A stretch of DNA of 64,000 nucleotides from Cytophagales bacterium (GTDB lineage: Bacteria > Bacteroidota > Bacteroidia > Cytophagales > Thermoflexibacteraceae). The stretch is taken from contig REAZ01000012.1 in NCBI GenBank assembly GCA_004294445.1, positions 62,001 to 126,000 on the forward strand, in the 5' to 3' direction. The translations under genes were made by a program, and so were the position numbers. Position 1 is the first letter of the stretch; each line of letters opens with the position of its first letter. The notes under the pieces were generated by a model that was given only the letters and a program-made list of their open reading frames with translations, was not told where the DNA came from and made no database searches. Of this stretch, positions 1 through 10,903 are shown in pieces.

Positions 1-2
1 AA

Positions 3-968
3 GCACAAGCATCGGGCAATGCGTTGGATAGCCTCATTTTTGGCTATTTGGACAGATTTTTTTTGGTAAGCTATAGCCTTGTTTTTTATATATTCAAAGC
101 CTTTTTGCCTTTCAATCTTTCGGCACTGCACCCCTATCCTGAAAAACTTACTTGGGTACATTATATAAGCCCCGTATTACTTTCTTTGCTTACTTTTCTT
201 GCCTATAGTGCGAGTTTTATACGCAAAGAAATCATTTTTGGTGGTTTGTTTTTTATCATTAATCTGGTTTTAGTGTTGCAGTTTGTCCCCATTGGTCAGG
301 CTATTGTTGCCGAACGTTATACCTACATGTCTTATATTGGCTTATTTTTTATCGTTGGGCAGCTTTATAGCTATTGGGCAGCACAAAAATCTGACTATCA
401 ATATTATTTAATTGTTGCTACTGTAATTTTTGCCCTGTTTTTTACGTTTACTACTTGGCAGCGCAATCGGGTTTGGAAAGACCAAGCAACTCTTTTTGCT
501 GATGTAGCCCAAAAATACCCCCGTTCCTATACCGCCTATTTGAACTTAGGAAATGATAAGCAGGATAAAAAAGATTTTTTTGGAGCGGTGCAGTATTATG
601 ACAAAGCATTGGCTATCAGCCCCAAATTGGCGTTAGGACTTTACAACAGGGGAACAGCAAAGTATGCACTCCAAGATTGGAATGGGGCTTTGGCAGACTT
701 TGAGGAGGCACTGAAAATTAACGAGAAAAATCCTGATATTTGGAATAATTTGGCGGGAGTAAAATTCCAACTCAAAGATTATCAGGGAGCTATCGTGTGT
801 TATGGCAAAGTAATAGCACTTGACTCAAATTTTGCAGATGTTTATCGCAACAGAGGCATGGGCTACTTTAAGTTGGAGCAGTTAGATAAGGCTTGTGCAG
901 ATTGGCATATTGCGGCAGATTTTGGCAACGAAGATGTCCAAAAGTTTATTTCAAAATATTGTAAATAA
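3..968 (+). CDS. Membrane protein with C-terminal TPR repeats, 5' end cut off by window
   Basis: The reading frame is open from base 3, so the gene starts upstream of the window and a TTG at base 24 is not needed as a start. The visible part has about five hydrophobic segments, then roughly four tetratricopeptide repeats near the C-terminus (units around AYLNLGN, GLYNRGTA, IWNNLAG, VYRNRGM). The stretch AERYTYMSYIGLFF before the last membrane helices resembles the ER-Y-YLP-IG signature of TMTC/DUF1736-type O-mannosyltransferase-like proteins. That makes a GT-C glycosyltransferase with a periplasmic TPR tail plausible. The function is an inference from architecture, because the catalytic N-terminus is outside the window. 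The next gene follows 36 bases later on the same strand. Confidence 0.75.
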   Translation, partial: AQASGNALDSLIFGYLDRFFLVSYSLVFYIFKAFLPFNLSALHPYPEKLTWVHYISPVLLSLLTFLAYSASFIRKEIIFGGLFFIINLVLVLQFVPIGQAIVAERYTYMSYIGLFFIVGQLYSYWAAQKSDYQYYLIVATVIFALFFTFTTWQRNRVWKDQATLFADVAQKYPRSYTAYLNLGNDKQDKKDFFGAVQYYDKALAISPKLALGLYNRGTAKYALQDWNGALADFEEALKINEKNPDIWNNLAGVKFQLKDYQGAIVCYGKVIALDSNFADVYRNRGMGYFKLEQLDKACADWHIAADFGNEDVQKFISKYCK

Positions 969-1004
969 AAATAAAGGACTATTTCCACTCTAAAAAACAA
1001 AAAC

Positions 1005-1898
1005 ATGAAAATCCTCTTTTTTAGCATATCATTTTTACTGATTTTGGGTAAAAGTCATGCCCAAGTAGTCATTCCTACTGAATCGGACTCTACTACTTTT
1101 TGGCGAATAGTAACTGCTGATGAAAATGAATATATTGGGCAGATACTGTCGGTAGATAGTATTAAAATGCGTCTGAAAACACAAAAAATAGGTGTCATTA
1201 CTTTGCAAACTAGAGAGATACGAAAAATAACAAAGATAGAAAATCCAATACTCATAGATGGGGAAGTAAGGGAAGAAAATAATCAAGTAATGCGTTATTT
1301 CCTTTTTTCCAACGGCTATGCAGTCAGAAAAGGAGAAACCTATTACCAAAATATATGGGTGCTTTTTAACCAAATTACGATGGGTTTGGGCGACCACATT
1401 AACCTGAGCATCGGCACGATGCCTTTGTTTTTTTTTGGTGGCACTCCATCGCCTGTTTGGGCAAATTTGAAAGCCTCGTTCCCCATTAAAAAAGACAAAT
1501 TGAGTATTGGCGGTGGGGTACTGGCGGGTAGCGTTGTAGGGGCAGAAAGTGGTTTGATAGGGCTTGGCTACGGAAATATTACAATTGGTTCACGGAGCAA
1601 AAATTTAACTTTTGGTGTAGGGTACGGCTTTTCTTCGCGGTCTGGAAGCTCGACTTTGCCTTTGTTTAGCCTAAGTGGTATGGTGCAGATTGGGAAAAGA
1701 AGTTATCTGATAACTGAAAACCATGCTATTGGCTTTGGCAGTGGCGAATATCTTACCTTGATTTCAGTAGGGGGGCGTTACGTTGGGAAAAAAGTATCTC
1801 TTGATTATGGTGCTTTCACACCCGTAGTGAGTGGATTAGACAGATTTTTCGCTATCCCTTGGGTGGGAATAGTGATTCCTCTGGGAAAACAGAAATAA
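1005..1898 (+). CDS. Exported protein of unknown function, possible beta-barrel
   Basis: A clear N-terminal signal peptide (MKILFFSISFLLILGKSHAQ) sends this 297-residue protein out of the cytoplasm. Residues about 35-75 (ENEYIGQILSVDSIKMRLKTQ and onward) look like a small beta-rich domain. The remainder is rich in alternating hydrophobic and Gly/Ser residues, as in outer-membrane or beta-sandwich proteins. It ends in a strand-like segment, GIVIPLGKQK. It lies 36 bases after the TPR protein and may share its transcript. I do not recognise the family, and an outer-membrane location is inference. Confidence 0.7.
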   Translation: MKILFFSISFLLILGKSHAQVVIPTESDSTTFWRIVTADENEYIGQILSVDSIKMRLKTQKIGVITLQTREIRKITKIENPILIDGEVREENNQVMRYFLFSNGYAVRKGETYYQNIWVLFNQITMGLGDHINLSIGTMPLFFFGGTPSPVWANLKASFPIKKDKLSIGGGVLAGSVVGAESGLIGLGYGNITIGSRSKNLTFGVGYGFSSRSGSSTLPLFSLSGMVQIGKRSYLITENHAIGFGSGEYLTLISVGGRYVGKKVSLDYGAFTPVVSGLDRFFAIPWVGIVIPLGKQK

Positions 1899-1985
1899 AT
1901 GCTAATATATTGCCCTTTTTTTAAACCTTAATACAAAAAAACAAGTCTATACTTATGGACGTTGTTTGCCTTAAATTTACTCCTT

Positions 1986-2687
1986 ATGAAATATAAAAAA
2001 CTATCTTACATATTTTTATTTCTCTTGTTTTTTTCCCTTTGTAACTATCGTACTATTTTAGCTTTTGGCTCAGAAGATTCCCTAAAGATTTTACCCAAAA
2101 AGCATCTTGGTTTTGTTTTTAAATTAGATAATCGTTTTTCTTTTGCAGGAAAAGAATTTATTACGATTTACGGTTTTCGGATGGGAGCAAAGATTCAGAA
2201 AAGACATGAACTTGGTGTGAGTCTGAATTGGATAGGCTCGAATAATTTTTTTGAACTTCCTACCTTTGTAAAAAGCGAGCTTGCACAGCCTAATTTTGTA
2301 CCGACCCAAGCCCGCTTGCTCTATAGATACGCAGGTTTGTTTTACGAATACAGTTTTTTTCAGCGAAAAAGATGGTCTATGAGTGTTCCTTTGCAGTTTG
2401 GTACAGGAAAAGCGGGTATTGATATTCAAGCACCCGACGGAACGGGGTTTATAGAAAGACGATTGGATAGGTTTTTTCTATTCGAACCTTCCTTTAATGC
2501 AGATTATAAAGTTGTACGTTTTGCGGGTATTGGAGCAGGTATTGGCTACAGGTTTGCCTACAGTGAGCAGCACATAGTACAGAGTAGCCTCACAAAGCCT
2601 GTTTTTATCTTAAAAGTAAAGATATATCTCGGCGAAATTTTCAGGAGTGTACGCAAAAAAGACTATCGGTTTTTCTATTTTGAATAA
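1986..2687 (+). CDS. Hypothetical exported protein, beta-barrel-like
   Basis: I place the start at the ATG at 1986 (MKYKKLSYIFLFLLFFSL), because this gives a standard signal peptide. An in-frame upstream TTG at 1962 would add eight residues and is less likely. The mature part (about 210 residues) has alternating strands with aromatic ends (GKEFITIYGFRMG, ARLLYRYAGLFYEYS, GIGAGIGYRFAY), typical of small Bacteroidota outer-membrane barrels. Function is unknown. The stop lies 10 bases before the next gene's start, which suggests cotranscription with the SGNH hydrolase. Confidence 0.65.
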   Translation: MKYKKLSYIFLFLLFFSLCNYRTILAFGSEDSLKILPKKHLGFVFKLDNRFSFAGKEFITIYGFRMGAKIQKRHELGVSLNWIGSNNFFELPTFVKSELAQPNFVPTQARLLYRYAGLFYEYSFFQRKRWSMSVPLQFGTGKAGIDIQAPDGTGFIERRLDRFFLFEPSFNADYKVVRFAGIGAGIGYRFAYSEQHIVQSSLTKPVFILKVKIYLGEIFRSVRKKDYRFFYFE

Positions 2688-2697
2688 CCCAAGCAGC

Positions 2698-3330
2698 ATG
2701 AGCCAAACCACAAACACAAACACGCACATTCCTCTTTCCTACTTAGCCTTAGGCGATTCTTATACCATAGGGGAAAGTGTAAAAGAAGCAGAACGCTACC
2801 CCGTTTTGCTAACTGAAAAACTCAAGCATATACAAATAAAAATAGATACTCCACACATTATAGCCCGCACAGGCTGGACTACTGATGAGCTAATGGCTGC
2901 CATTCTTGCCAAAAATACGCCTAATAATTATGATTTAGTTTCTTTGCTTATCGGGGTGAATAATCAGTACAGAGGCTATCCTATCAACACCTATCAGACC
3001 GAATTTGAAGAATTGCTCAAAATAGCGATTCAGAAAGCAAAGGGCAATACAAAGCGTGTTTTCCTTGTTTCCATTCCCGACTATGGTGTTACACCCTTCG
3101 CAAGCAATAGCAATACCGCCAAAATAGCCCAAGAAATAGATGATTATAATAAAATAGCTCAAGAGATAGCCAAAAAATACCAAGTAAAATACTTTGATAT
3201 TACGTCCATTTCCCGCAGGGCAAAAAATGATTTGAGCCTAATAGCAGATGACGATTTGCACCCTTCAGGAAAAATGTACGCCGAATGGGTAGCACTAATA
3301 TTTGATGAAGTAGCAATGATGATAAAATAA
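2698..3330 (+). CDS. SGNH/GDSL-family hydrolase (esterase or lipase-like)
   Basis: Residues 15-25 carry the GDSL-type block I (YLALGDSYTIG, nucleophile Ser21). The Gly/Asn blocks follow (LLIGVNNQYRG), and the C-terminal DDLHPSG supplies the Asp-x-x-His pair, so the whole SGNH catalytic set is visible. The usual role is hydrolysis of ester bonds in lipids or acylated carbohydrates, and the substrate here cannot be read from sequence. The start at 2698 is chosen because the upstream GTG at 2647 would run into the preceding gene. No signal peptide is visible from this start, so a cytoplasmic protein is likely. Length (210 residues) is normal for the family. Confidence 0.9.
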   Translation: MSQTTNTNTHIPLSYLALGDSYTIGESVKEAERYPVLLTEKLKHIQIKIDTPHIIARTGWTTDELMAAILAKNTPNNYDLVSLLIGVNNQYRGYPINTYQTEFEELLKIAIQKAKGNTKRVFLVSIPDYGVTPFASNSNTAKIAQEIDDYNKIAQEIAKKYQVKYFDITSISRRAKNDLSLIADDDLHPSGKMYAEWVALIFDEVAMMIK

Positions 3331-3362
3331 GTTATCTGAAGAAATAATTTGAAAACTAATAC

Positions 3363-3370
3363 TACTTTTG
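3363..3370 (+). promoter_or_regulatory. Candidate -7 element TACTTTTG
   Basis: An exact TAnnTTTG match lies 58 bases before the start of the DUF5916 gene. No good -33 TTTG is found at the usual spacing, so only the -7 half supports it. Confidence 0.4.
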
Positions 3371-3428
3371 CAGACACATATCAAGCAAAATACATATTCT
3401 GTTTTCTTATTCCTTAATTTTCAGACTA

Positions 3429-5672
3429 TTGAAAGCATTTCTTACTACTATTTTTATTTTCAGTATTTGTTCTATTCTAACTTTTGCCCAAAATATTGGA
3501 GTGAACGAAAATCAGTACAAACTCACCGTTCGCAAAGCAAAACACAAAATTATCTTAGATGGCAAGCTCGATGAGGAAGACTGGCTAAATGCTGATGTTG
3601 CCAAAGATTTTTGGCAGTTTTTCCCCTTTGACTCCTCGCGGGCTGTTGGGAAAACCGAAGTACGCACCGTTTTTGATGAGCATTTTTTATACATCGCTGC
3701 CGTTTGCTATCAGCCTAACAAATATATAGTAACCTCACTCAAGCGCGATTTTGCAAGGGGAAGTTCGGACGTTTTTGGCATCAATCTCGACCCCTTCAAA
3801 GACAAACTCAATGGTTTTAACTTTGCCATCAGCCCCTACAATGTGCAGCGTGAGGGCTTGATTTTCAATGGGCAAGACCTTAATACTGACTGGGATAATA
3901 AGTGGTATTCCAACGTTACTAATCTGGAAGATAGGTGGATAGTAGAAATGGCAATTCCTTTCAAGACTTTGCGATACAAACGCACCGAAGGGCAGAATAC
4001 ATGGATGATTAATTTTGTTCGGAACGATTTGGTAAAAAATGAGGCAGGTGCTTGGGCACCTATTCCACGCATTTTCCCTGGTGCTGCTTTGGCTTTTTCG
4101 GGAACGCTGGTTTGGGAAGAGCCGCCGCCGCATCAGGGGGCAAACGTTTCGTTGATTCCCTACTTACTTGCGGCAAGCAATACAGATTATCAGAACAATG
4201 AGCCTACCAAAACAGACTTGAATGTGGGCTTCGATGCCAAAGTAGCTGTTACACCGTCTATGAACTTGGACTTGACCGTAAACCCTGATTTTGCCCAAGT
4301 AGAAGTAGATAGGCAGGTAACAAATTTGAGCCGTTTTGAGTTGTTTTTTCCTGAAAGGAGGCAGTTTTTCTTAGAAAATAGTGATTTGTTTGGTAGCTTT
4401 GGGCTTAATAACAGCAATCCTTTTTTCTCTCGCAGAATTGGCTTGGTGCGAAATCCCAAAACGGGGTTCAATGAAAAAATACCAATTTTGGCGGGGGCAA
4501 GACTAAGTGGAAGACTCAACAAAAATTGGCGATTGGGCTTGCTTGCTATGCAAACTGGTCGGAACGAGGAGCTGAGTCAAGCAGCAACTAATTATGCCAT
4601 GATAGCAATTCAGAGGCGTATATTTTCAAGGTCAAATTTGGCGTTTGTTTTCGTAAACAAAGAACCTTTTAACAAGCCGCAAGATTCGCTCAAGCAAAGT
4701 TTTAATAGAGTGGTGGGCTTGGAATATAATTTGGCTTCTGCTGACAACAGATGGACAGGCAAAGCCTTTTATCATAGGTCTTTGAATCCTGAAAACCTTG
4801 CTAATCAATACATTGCAGCAGGACGTATTGCATATAGCAAGCCTACTTTTGGCTTCTCAAATCGCCTTGAAAATATTGGGGAAAACTATAGTGCTGATGT
4901 GGGCTATGTGCCGCGCAGAGGGACATTACGCAGTGCGGGCGACCTTACTTTCACTTATTATCCTACAGGGAAGGCAGCGAAAATAGTGAATAATTATTTT
5001 ATCAATCCTGACTATGATTTTATTTATGGTGTACCGCAGGGGCGTGTGCTTGACTGGGATGCAGGGCTTTTCGGAGGCATCCAATTTCAAAACTCTGCCC
5101 AGCTTTCTTTCGCACTGATGCGAACAGATTATACTTATCTTTTTGCCCCCTTCGACCCAAGCAATACGGGCGGGCAGCAACTCCCCGCTAATACTTCATA
5201 CCTCTATACAAGTAATCGGATTGGCTTTTCGTCTAACAGTCGGAAGGCTGTATTTTTCAATTTGCAAAGCCGTTTTGGGAAGTATTTTAACGGGCAAATT
5301 TTTGCCTTGCAAGCCGCTATAAACTACCGCTTGCAGCCTTATGGCATCTTTGCCTTAGATTTTAATTACAATGCCATTCGCCTGCCATCACCCTACAGCA
5401 ATTCCGATTTGCTGCTTATCGGTCCCAGAATAGAACTTTCTTTTTCCAACAGTTTATTTTTTACGACCATTATGCAATACAACAATCAGGTAAACAACGT
5501 AAACCTCAATATGCGACTGCAATGGAGATTTAAGCCCGCTTCTGATTTGTTTATTGTTTATACAGATAACTACTATGCCACAGAAACGCGCGAAAATGGA
5601 GATATTATTCGTGCTTTCCAACCCAAAAATCGGGCATTGGTGTTCAAACTGACTTATTGGCTGAATATGTAA
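3429..5672 (+). CDS. DUF5916 family outer-membrane protein with CBM9-like N-terminal domain
   Basis: This 747-residue protein starts at a TTG directly followed by a signal peptide (MKAFLTTIFIFSICSILTFA). Residues about 35-230 resemble family 9 carbohydrate-binding domains (ILDGKLDEEDWLNADVA, then a sandwich ending in PFKTLRYKR). Residues about 245-745 are the DUF5916 part, with the conserved LNPDFAQVEVDRQVTNLSRF and FFPERRQFFLEN blocks, followed by many amphipathic strands and a terminal aromatic strand. The family is common in Bacteroidota and related phyla. It is usually considered an outer-membrane barrel possibly involved in glycan handling, but no activity is proven. A hairpin terminator lies about 110 bases downstream. 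Confidence 0.88.
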   Translation: MKAFLTTIFIFSICSILTFAQNIGVNENQYKLTVRKAKHKIILDGKLDEEDWLNADVAKDFWQFFPFDSSRAVGKTEVRTVFDEHFLYIAAVCYQPNKYIVTSLKRDFARGSSDVFGINLDPFKDKLNGFNFAISPYNVQREGLIFNGQDLNTDWDNKWYSNVTNLEDRWIVEMAIPFKTLRYKRTEGQNTWMINFVRNDLVKNEAGAWAPIPRIFPGAALAFSGTLVWEEPPPHQGANVSLIPYLLAASNTDYQNNEPTKTDLNVGFDAKVAVTPSMNLDLTVNPDFAQVEVDRQVTNLSRFELFFPERRQFFLENSDLFGSFGLNNSNPFFSRRIGLVRNPKTGFNEKIPILAGARLSGRLNKNWRLGLLAMQTGRNEELSQAATNYAMIAIQRRIFSRSNLAFVFVNKEPFNKPQDSLKQSFNRVVGLEYNLASADNRWTGKAFYHRSLNPENLANQYIAAGRIAYSKPTFGFSNRLENIGENYSADVGYVPRRGTLRSAGDLTFTYYPTGKAAKIVNNYFINPDYDFIYGVPQGRVLDWDAGLFGGIQFQNSAQLSFALMRTDYTYLFAPFDPSNTGGQQLPANTSYLYTSNRIGFSSNSRKAVFFNLQSRFGKYFNGQIFALQAAINYRLQPYGIFALDFNYNAIRLPSPYSNSDLLLIGPRIELSFSNSLFFTTIMQYNNQVNNVNLNMRLQWRFKPASDLFIVYTDNYYATETRENGDIIRAFQPKNRALVFKLTYWLNM

Positions 5673-5676
5673 AATT

Positions 5677-5697
5677 AATTATGAATTATGAATTATG
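5677..5697. repeat. Tandem heptamer AATTATG x3
   Basis: Three exact head-to-tail copies of AATTATG lie directly after the DUF5916 stop codon. Similar short heptamer arrays are scattered in some Bacteroidota genomes. It is non-coding here. Confidence 0.7.
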
Positions 5698-5781
5698 AGT
5701 TGTTTTAAATTACTTTTTAGAAAGTATTTACAAAAAAACATAAAAACTAAGGTTACATATTTAAGCAAAATTATGTTTTTT

Positions 5782-5820
5782 AAAGGTGTCATCCTTCAGA
5801 AGATGACACCTTTGATTTTT
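5782..5820 (+). terminator. Rho-independent terminator after DUF5916 gene
   Basis: A perfect 12-bp stem (AAAGGTGTCATC pairing with GATGACACCTTT, loop of 8) is followed by GATTTTT. The T-rich side is on the + strand only, so it serves the rightward gene. It also separates that gene from the convergent katG. Confidence 0.85.
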
Positions 5821-5849
5821 ATAGAAACTTAATTCTAAAAATTAAAGAA

Positions 5850-8161
<2,312 letters not shown>

Positions 8162-8162
8162 C

Positions 8163-8194
8163 TGATAAAATTTATAATTATATAAATTTTATCA
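8163..8194. promoter_or_regulatory. Perfect 32-bp palindrome next to katG promoter
   Basis: The arms TGATAAAATTTATA and TATAAATTTTATCA are exact reverse complements around ATTA. The palindrome abuts the -33 TTTG of katG and is centred roughly 56 bases before the predicted transcript start, where an activator would bind. Its core TTATAATTATATAA is one base short of the PerR box TTATAATNATTATAA. It could instead be a terminator-like hairpin for the upstream DJ-1 gene, but it has no GC base pairs in the core. Confidence 0.6.
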
Positions 8195-8232
8195 ATAACT
8201 TTAATAAAAAATCTTAGTTTGGAGAGTGGCTT

Positions 8233-8829
8233 TTATTGGTCGGCGAAACTGTCATTGTCCTTGTCTTCTATCCAGTTGTATTCTATCTGAAAGCCAACTT
8301 CTCTTGCAAATGCTATTCCGTGCAAGTTGGTCAAGAAACCCAAAGTCATGTCCATTCCCGCACTTACACCCGAAGAAGTGTAATATTTGTCATCGGCTGT
8401 CCACCTTGCTTTTTTGACCCAGTTTATGTTTTCGCCGTTGGTGATTGCCCAAGCAAACGCCCTTTTGTTAGAAGTCGCCTTTCTGCCTGCCAATAATCCT
8501 GTTTTTGCAAGCAACGCACTGCCTGTGCAAACAGTAAGTACAAATTTGCTCAAGGCTGCTATCTGTCCGATTTGGTTGATGAGCAAGGCATTATTTACTT
8601 CTTTTCGCGTTCCGTACCCGCCCGGAATCAGGAATACATCTACCCCATTATTTATCTTTTCGAGCCTTTCGGTCAGGATAGAAACTCCATGATTATTCAC
8701 TACCTGCCCACCCGCAAGTGAGTAGAAGCTAATTTTATAAAACTCATTCAGCCGCCCAAAGATTTCAACGGGACCAAATACGTCCAAAGTTTCAAAGTCT
8801 TCGAAAAGTAAAACACCTACAGTCATCAT
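8233..8829 (-). CDS. DJ-1/PfpI family protein
   Basis: This 198-residue protein has the class I glutamine amidotransferase-like fold signature of DJ-1/PfpI proteins: MMTVGVLLFEDFETLDVFGPVE at the N-terminus, LIPGGYGTR, and nucleophile Cys101 in VLTVCTGSALLA. The sequence is closest in style to isonitrile hydratase/GlxA-type members (residues after Cys: GLLAGRKATSNKRAF). Members include isonitrile hydratases, chaperone/glyoxalase-like proteins and AraC-fused regulators; this one has no DNA-binding domain. An in-frame extension to 8934 adds a hydrophobic stretch not seen in the family, so I prefer ATG 8829. It lies upstream of katG on the same strand, with 163 bases between. Confidence 0.85.
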   Translation of the reverse strand: MMTVGVLLFEDFETLDVFGPVEIFGRLNEFYKISFYSLAGGQVVNNHGVSILTERLEKINNGVDVFLIPGGYGTRKEVNNALLINQIGQIAALSKFVLTVCTGSALLAKTGLLAGRKATSNKRAFAWAITNGENINWVKKARWTADDKYYTSSGVSAGMDMTLGFLTNLHGIAFAREVGFQIEYNWIEDKDNDSFADQ

Positions 8830-9092
8830 GTTTTTATAAAAATTTATATTGGTACAACTTCTTTTTTTTATGTGGTAGGCAGTCACAAAAAAGGCTATTG
8901 TGAAAATTACTTCATTGCCTAAATTGCCGAGCATAGCTTTATCAAATTAAAATCTCTTTGTAAAAATACAAAAATATTTGATAGCAGTTCTGTTTATGTG
9001 GTAGAAAAATGCAGGACAATAGGAAAATGTCTTTTCATTACAAAAAATATCAGAGAGGATACTGAGATTAGCACAAATCACCGTTGCGATAG

Positions 9093-9133
9093 AAAGCACA
9101 AATCGGAGTGCCGACCAACCTAAATTATGCCCA
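9093..9133 (+). repeat. Dispersed repeat A, copy 1
   Basis: A 41-base stretch nearly identical to 15604-15644 (three differences by eye). It contains the small hairpin TCGG-AGTG-CCGA. The two copies lie in the same orientation on either side of the RND efflux operon. Confidence 0.8.
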
Positions 9134-9205
9134 TTAATTAGACAGATTCCGAATTACAAAACAAAAAAAAATAAATTTGAATATAATTTTCCTAAATATT
9201 TTCGT

Positions 9206-9213
9206 TAGCTTTG
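9206..9213 (+). promoter_or_regulatory. Candidate -7 element TAGCTTTG of RND operon
   Basis: Exact TAnnTTTG match 23 bases before the first gene of the efflux operon. The nearest TTTG (9176-9179) is 26 bases upstream, longer than usual, so the -33 element is uncertain. Confidence 0.45.
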
Positions 9214-9235
9214 CAGAAATTAGACCTAAATAATT

Positions 9236-9628
9236 TTGCTTAAAAAATATACCATATTATTTTTTCTTTTTAACTATCTCAATACTTCGGTATTTTTTCC
9301 TGAAATCGTACCCGTTATTTCAGATGCTTCATGCCACTTGTCCACACCAAAAGACGAGATGAATTCATTAATCGAGTTTGTCCAAGAGAAGTGCTTAGGA
9401 GAAGCGGACAGTACGCCCGAAGACGAAGATGATGACATTCCCGATAGTAGTAAGTTTGGCGAAAAAGAAGGTATGGAAGACCATATTTACGAGCTATCGG
9501 CATTGCAAATGCCTGTTTTTCTCGGTAGTAGGCACATAAAAAATCTTGTTCGGAACGATAGTAATTTCTATTTTATCTTCTTAGCTCTTCATTACTCCCC
9601 TCCTGAAACGGGGCAGTCTTTCCTATAA
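9236..9628 (+). CDS. Small exported/anchored acidic protein at head of RND efflux operon
   Basis: 130 residues, starting at TTG. An N-terminal hydrophobic segment (ILFFLFNYLNTSVFF) could be a signal or anchor. An acidic middle part (about residues 55-75, STPEDEDDDIPDSS) and a C-terminal YSPPETGQSFL follow. I do not recognise a domain. It lies 79 bases before the adaptor gene in the same orientation, which suggests a role linked to the pump, perhaps as a small accessory or sensing protein. That is inference only. The acidic patch could bind cations. Confidence 0.6.
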   Translation: MLKKYTILFFLFNYLNTSVFFPEIVPVISDASCHLSTPKDEMNSLIEFVQEKCLGEADSTPEDEDDDIPDSSKFGEKEGMEDHIYELSALQMPVFLGSRHIKNLVRNDSNFYFIFLALHYSPPETGQSFL

Positions 9629-9707
9629 CCATACATTCTTTTATTTATTATTTTCAATCAAAACTACTTTTTCAAGAGTAGTTACTTATCCTTAATTTCA
9701 AAAAATT

Positions 9708-10844
9708 ATGACAACTAAAAATATACTGGCATTGCTTAGTATCTGCTTTTGCTTGATTGCAAGTGCTTGTACCCCAATAGATAACGAACAAACAAAAACA
9801 CCACAAAGATTTCCAATTACCAGCCCTATTTATATAGATACTGTCAATTATATAAACTATGTGGCTGACATACAAGCCCTAAAAAACGTGGAGATACGTG
9901 CAAGGGTGAAAGGCTATATAGAAAAAATCCATATAGACGAGGGACAAAAAGTACAACGAGGGCAAGTCCTATTTAGCATCAGTAACCAAGAATACAAGGA
10001 GGAAGTATTAACAGCGAATGCCATGCTAAAAAGTGCCATAGCCGAAGCAAAAACTGCCGAACTGAACTTAGAAAATGTGAAGCTATTGGTATCAAAAAGC
10101 ACAGTTTCTAAAACAGAACAAGACATGGCAGAAGCAAAGTTAGATGCCCTACTTGCCAAAATAGAAGAAGCAACATCTCATAAAGCTACTGCGGAATTGC
10201 GGCTGTCTTATACAGAAATTAAAGCTCCTTTTGACGGAATAATTGATAGGATTCCGTACAAAATGGGAAGTTTGATAGACGAAGGAAGCCTGCTTACTAC
10301 TCTTTCTGACAACAAAGAGATTTTTGCCTATTTTCATATTTCTGAAAAGGAATATTTAGATTTTTCCAACGGAATTTTGCGAGATTACTCTGATGATGAC
10401 AGCGACGTAACTCTCATTTTGGCAAACGATACCGAACACCCTCACGATGGAAGCATTGAAACAATCGGGGGCGAGTTTGATAATAGCGTAGGGAGTATTA
10501 CTTTCCGAGCAAGATTTCCTAACCCTGAAAGAATCCTCAAACATGGCGCAAGTGGCAAGGTCAAAATTAGGCAAAATCTGAAAAAAGTCTTAGTTATTCC
10601 TCAAAAAGCAACTTTTGAAATTCAGGAGAAAATCTATGTTTTTGTGATAGATAAAGACAATAAGGTAAAAATGAAAAGTTTTATACCAAAGCTAAGAATC
10701 CCACATTTGTACGTAGTAGAGGCAGGACTAAATGATTCTGATAGAATTATTTACGAAGGAATTCAAGATGTGAAAGAGGGAATGATAGTAGAAACTGATA
10801 TGATTTCTCAAAAGAATATTATCGCTGACTTAGCAAAAGAGTAG
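9708..10844 (+). CDS. RND efflux periplasmic adaptor (membrane fusion protein), lipoprotein
   Basis: A lipobox ending in Cys21 (CLIASAC) makes this an inner-membrane-anchored lipoprotein of 378 residues. The lipoyl-like half (ARVKGYIEKIHIDEGQKVQRGQVLFSI), an alpha-helical hairpin (about residues 105-165), the second lipoyl half (LSYTEIKAPFDGIIDR) and beta-barrel and membrane-proximal domains follow in AcrA/HlyD order. It links the RND pump to the outer-membrane channel in a tripartite exporter. The pump gene follows after 59 bases and the channel gene after that, so this is a standard three-gene efflux operon. Confidence 0.95.
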   Translation: MTTKNILALLSICFCLIASACTPIDNEQTKTPQRFPITSPIYIDTVNYINYVADIQALKNVEIRARVKGYIEKIHIDEGQKVQRGQVLFSISNQEYKEEVLTANAMLKSAIAEAKTAELNLENVKLLVSKSTVSKTEQDMAEAKLDALLAKIEEATSHKATAELRLSYTEIKAPFDGIIDRIPYKMGSLIDEGSLLTTLSDNKEIFAYFHISEKEYLDFSNGILRDYSDDDSDVTLILANDTEHPHDGSIETIGGEFDNSVGSITFRARFPNPERILKHGASGKVKIRQNLKKVLVIPQKATFEIQEKIYVFVIDKDNKVKMKSFIPKLRIPHLYVVEAGLNDSDRIIYEGIQDVKEGMIVETDMISQKNIIADLAKE

Positions 10845-10903
10845 TGTTATTCCAGAAGTTCAAAGTTTAAGGTTCAAGGTTTTTAATTACAAACTAAAAT
10901 TTC

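Larger units (their letters stand above)
8830..9235. other. Non-coding stretch between DJ-1 gene and RND operon
   Basis: No convincing gene. It holds the presumed leader and promoter of the leftward DJ-1 gene, the dispersed repeat A (9093-9133), and a near-consensus -7 element for the rightward operon (9206-9213). The 9-mer GCACAAATC occurs twice (9071-9079, 9096-9104), 25 bases apart. Confidence 0.6.

Noticed and set aside
8830-8934. N-terminal extension of the DJ-1 protein
   Set aside because: Adds a hydrophobic segment not found in the family, so the double Met at 8829/8826 is a better start.
10857-10881. TTCAAAGTTTAAGGTTCAAGG-like sequence before the RND pump gene
   Set aside because: Short repeat-like DNA of a kind scattered in Bacteroidota; too short and too unspecific to call as an element or operator.
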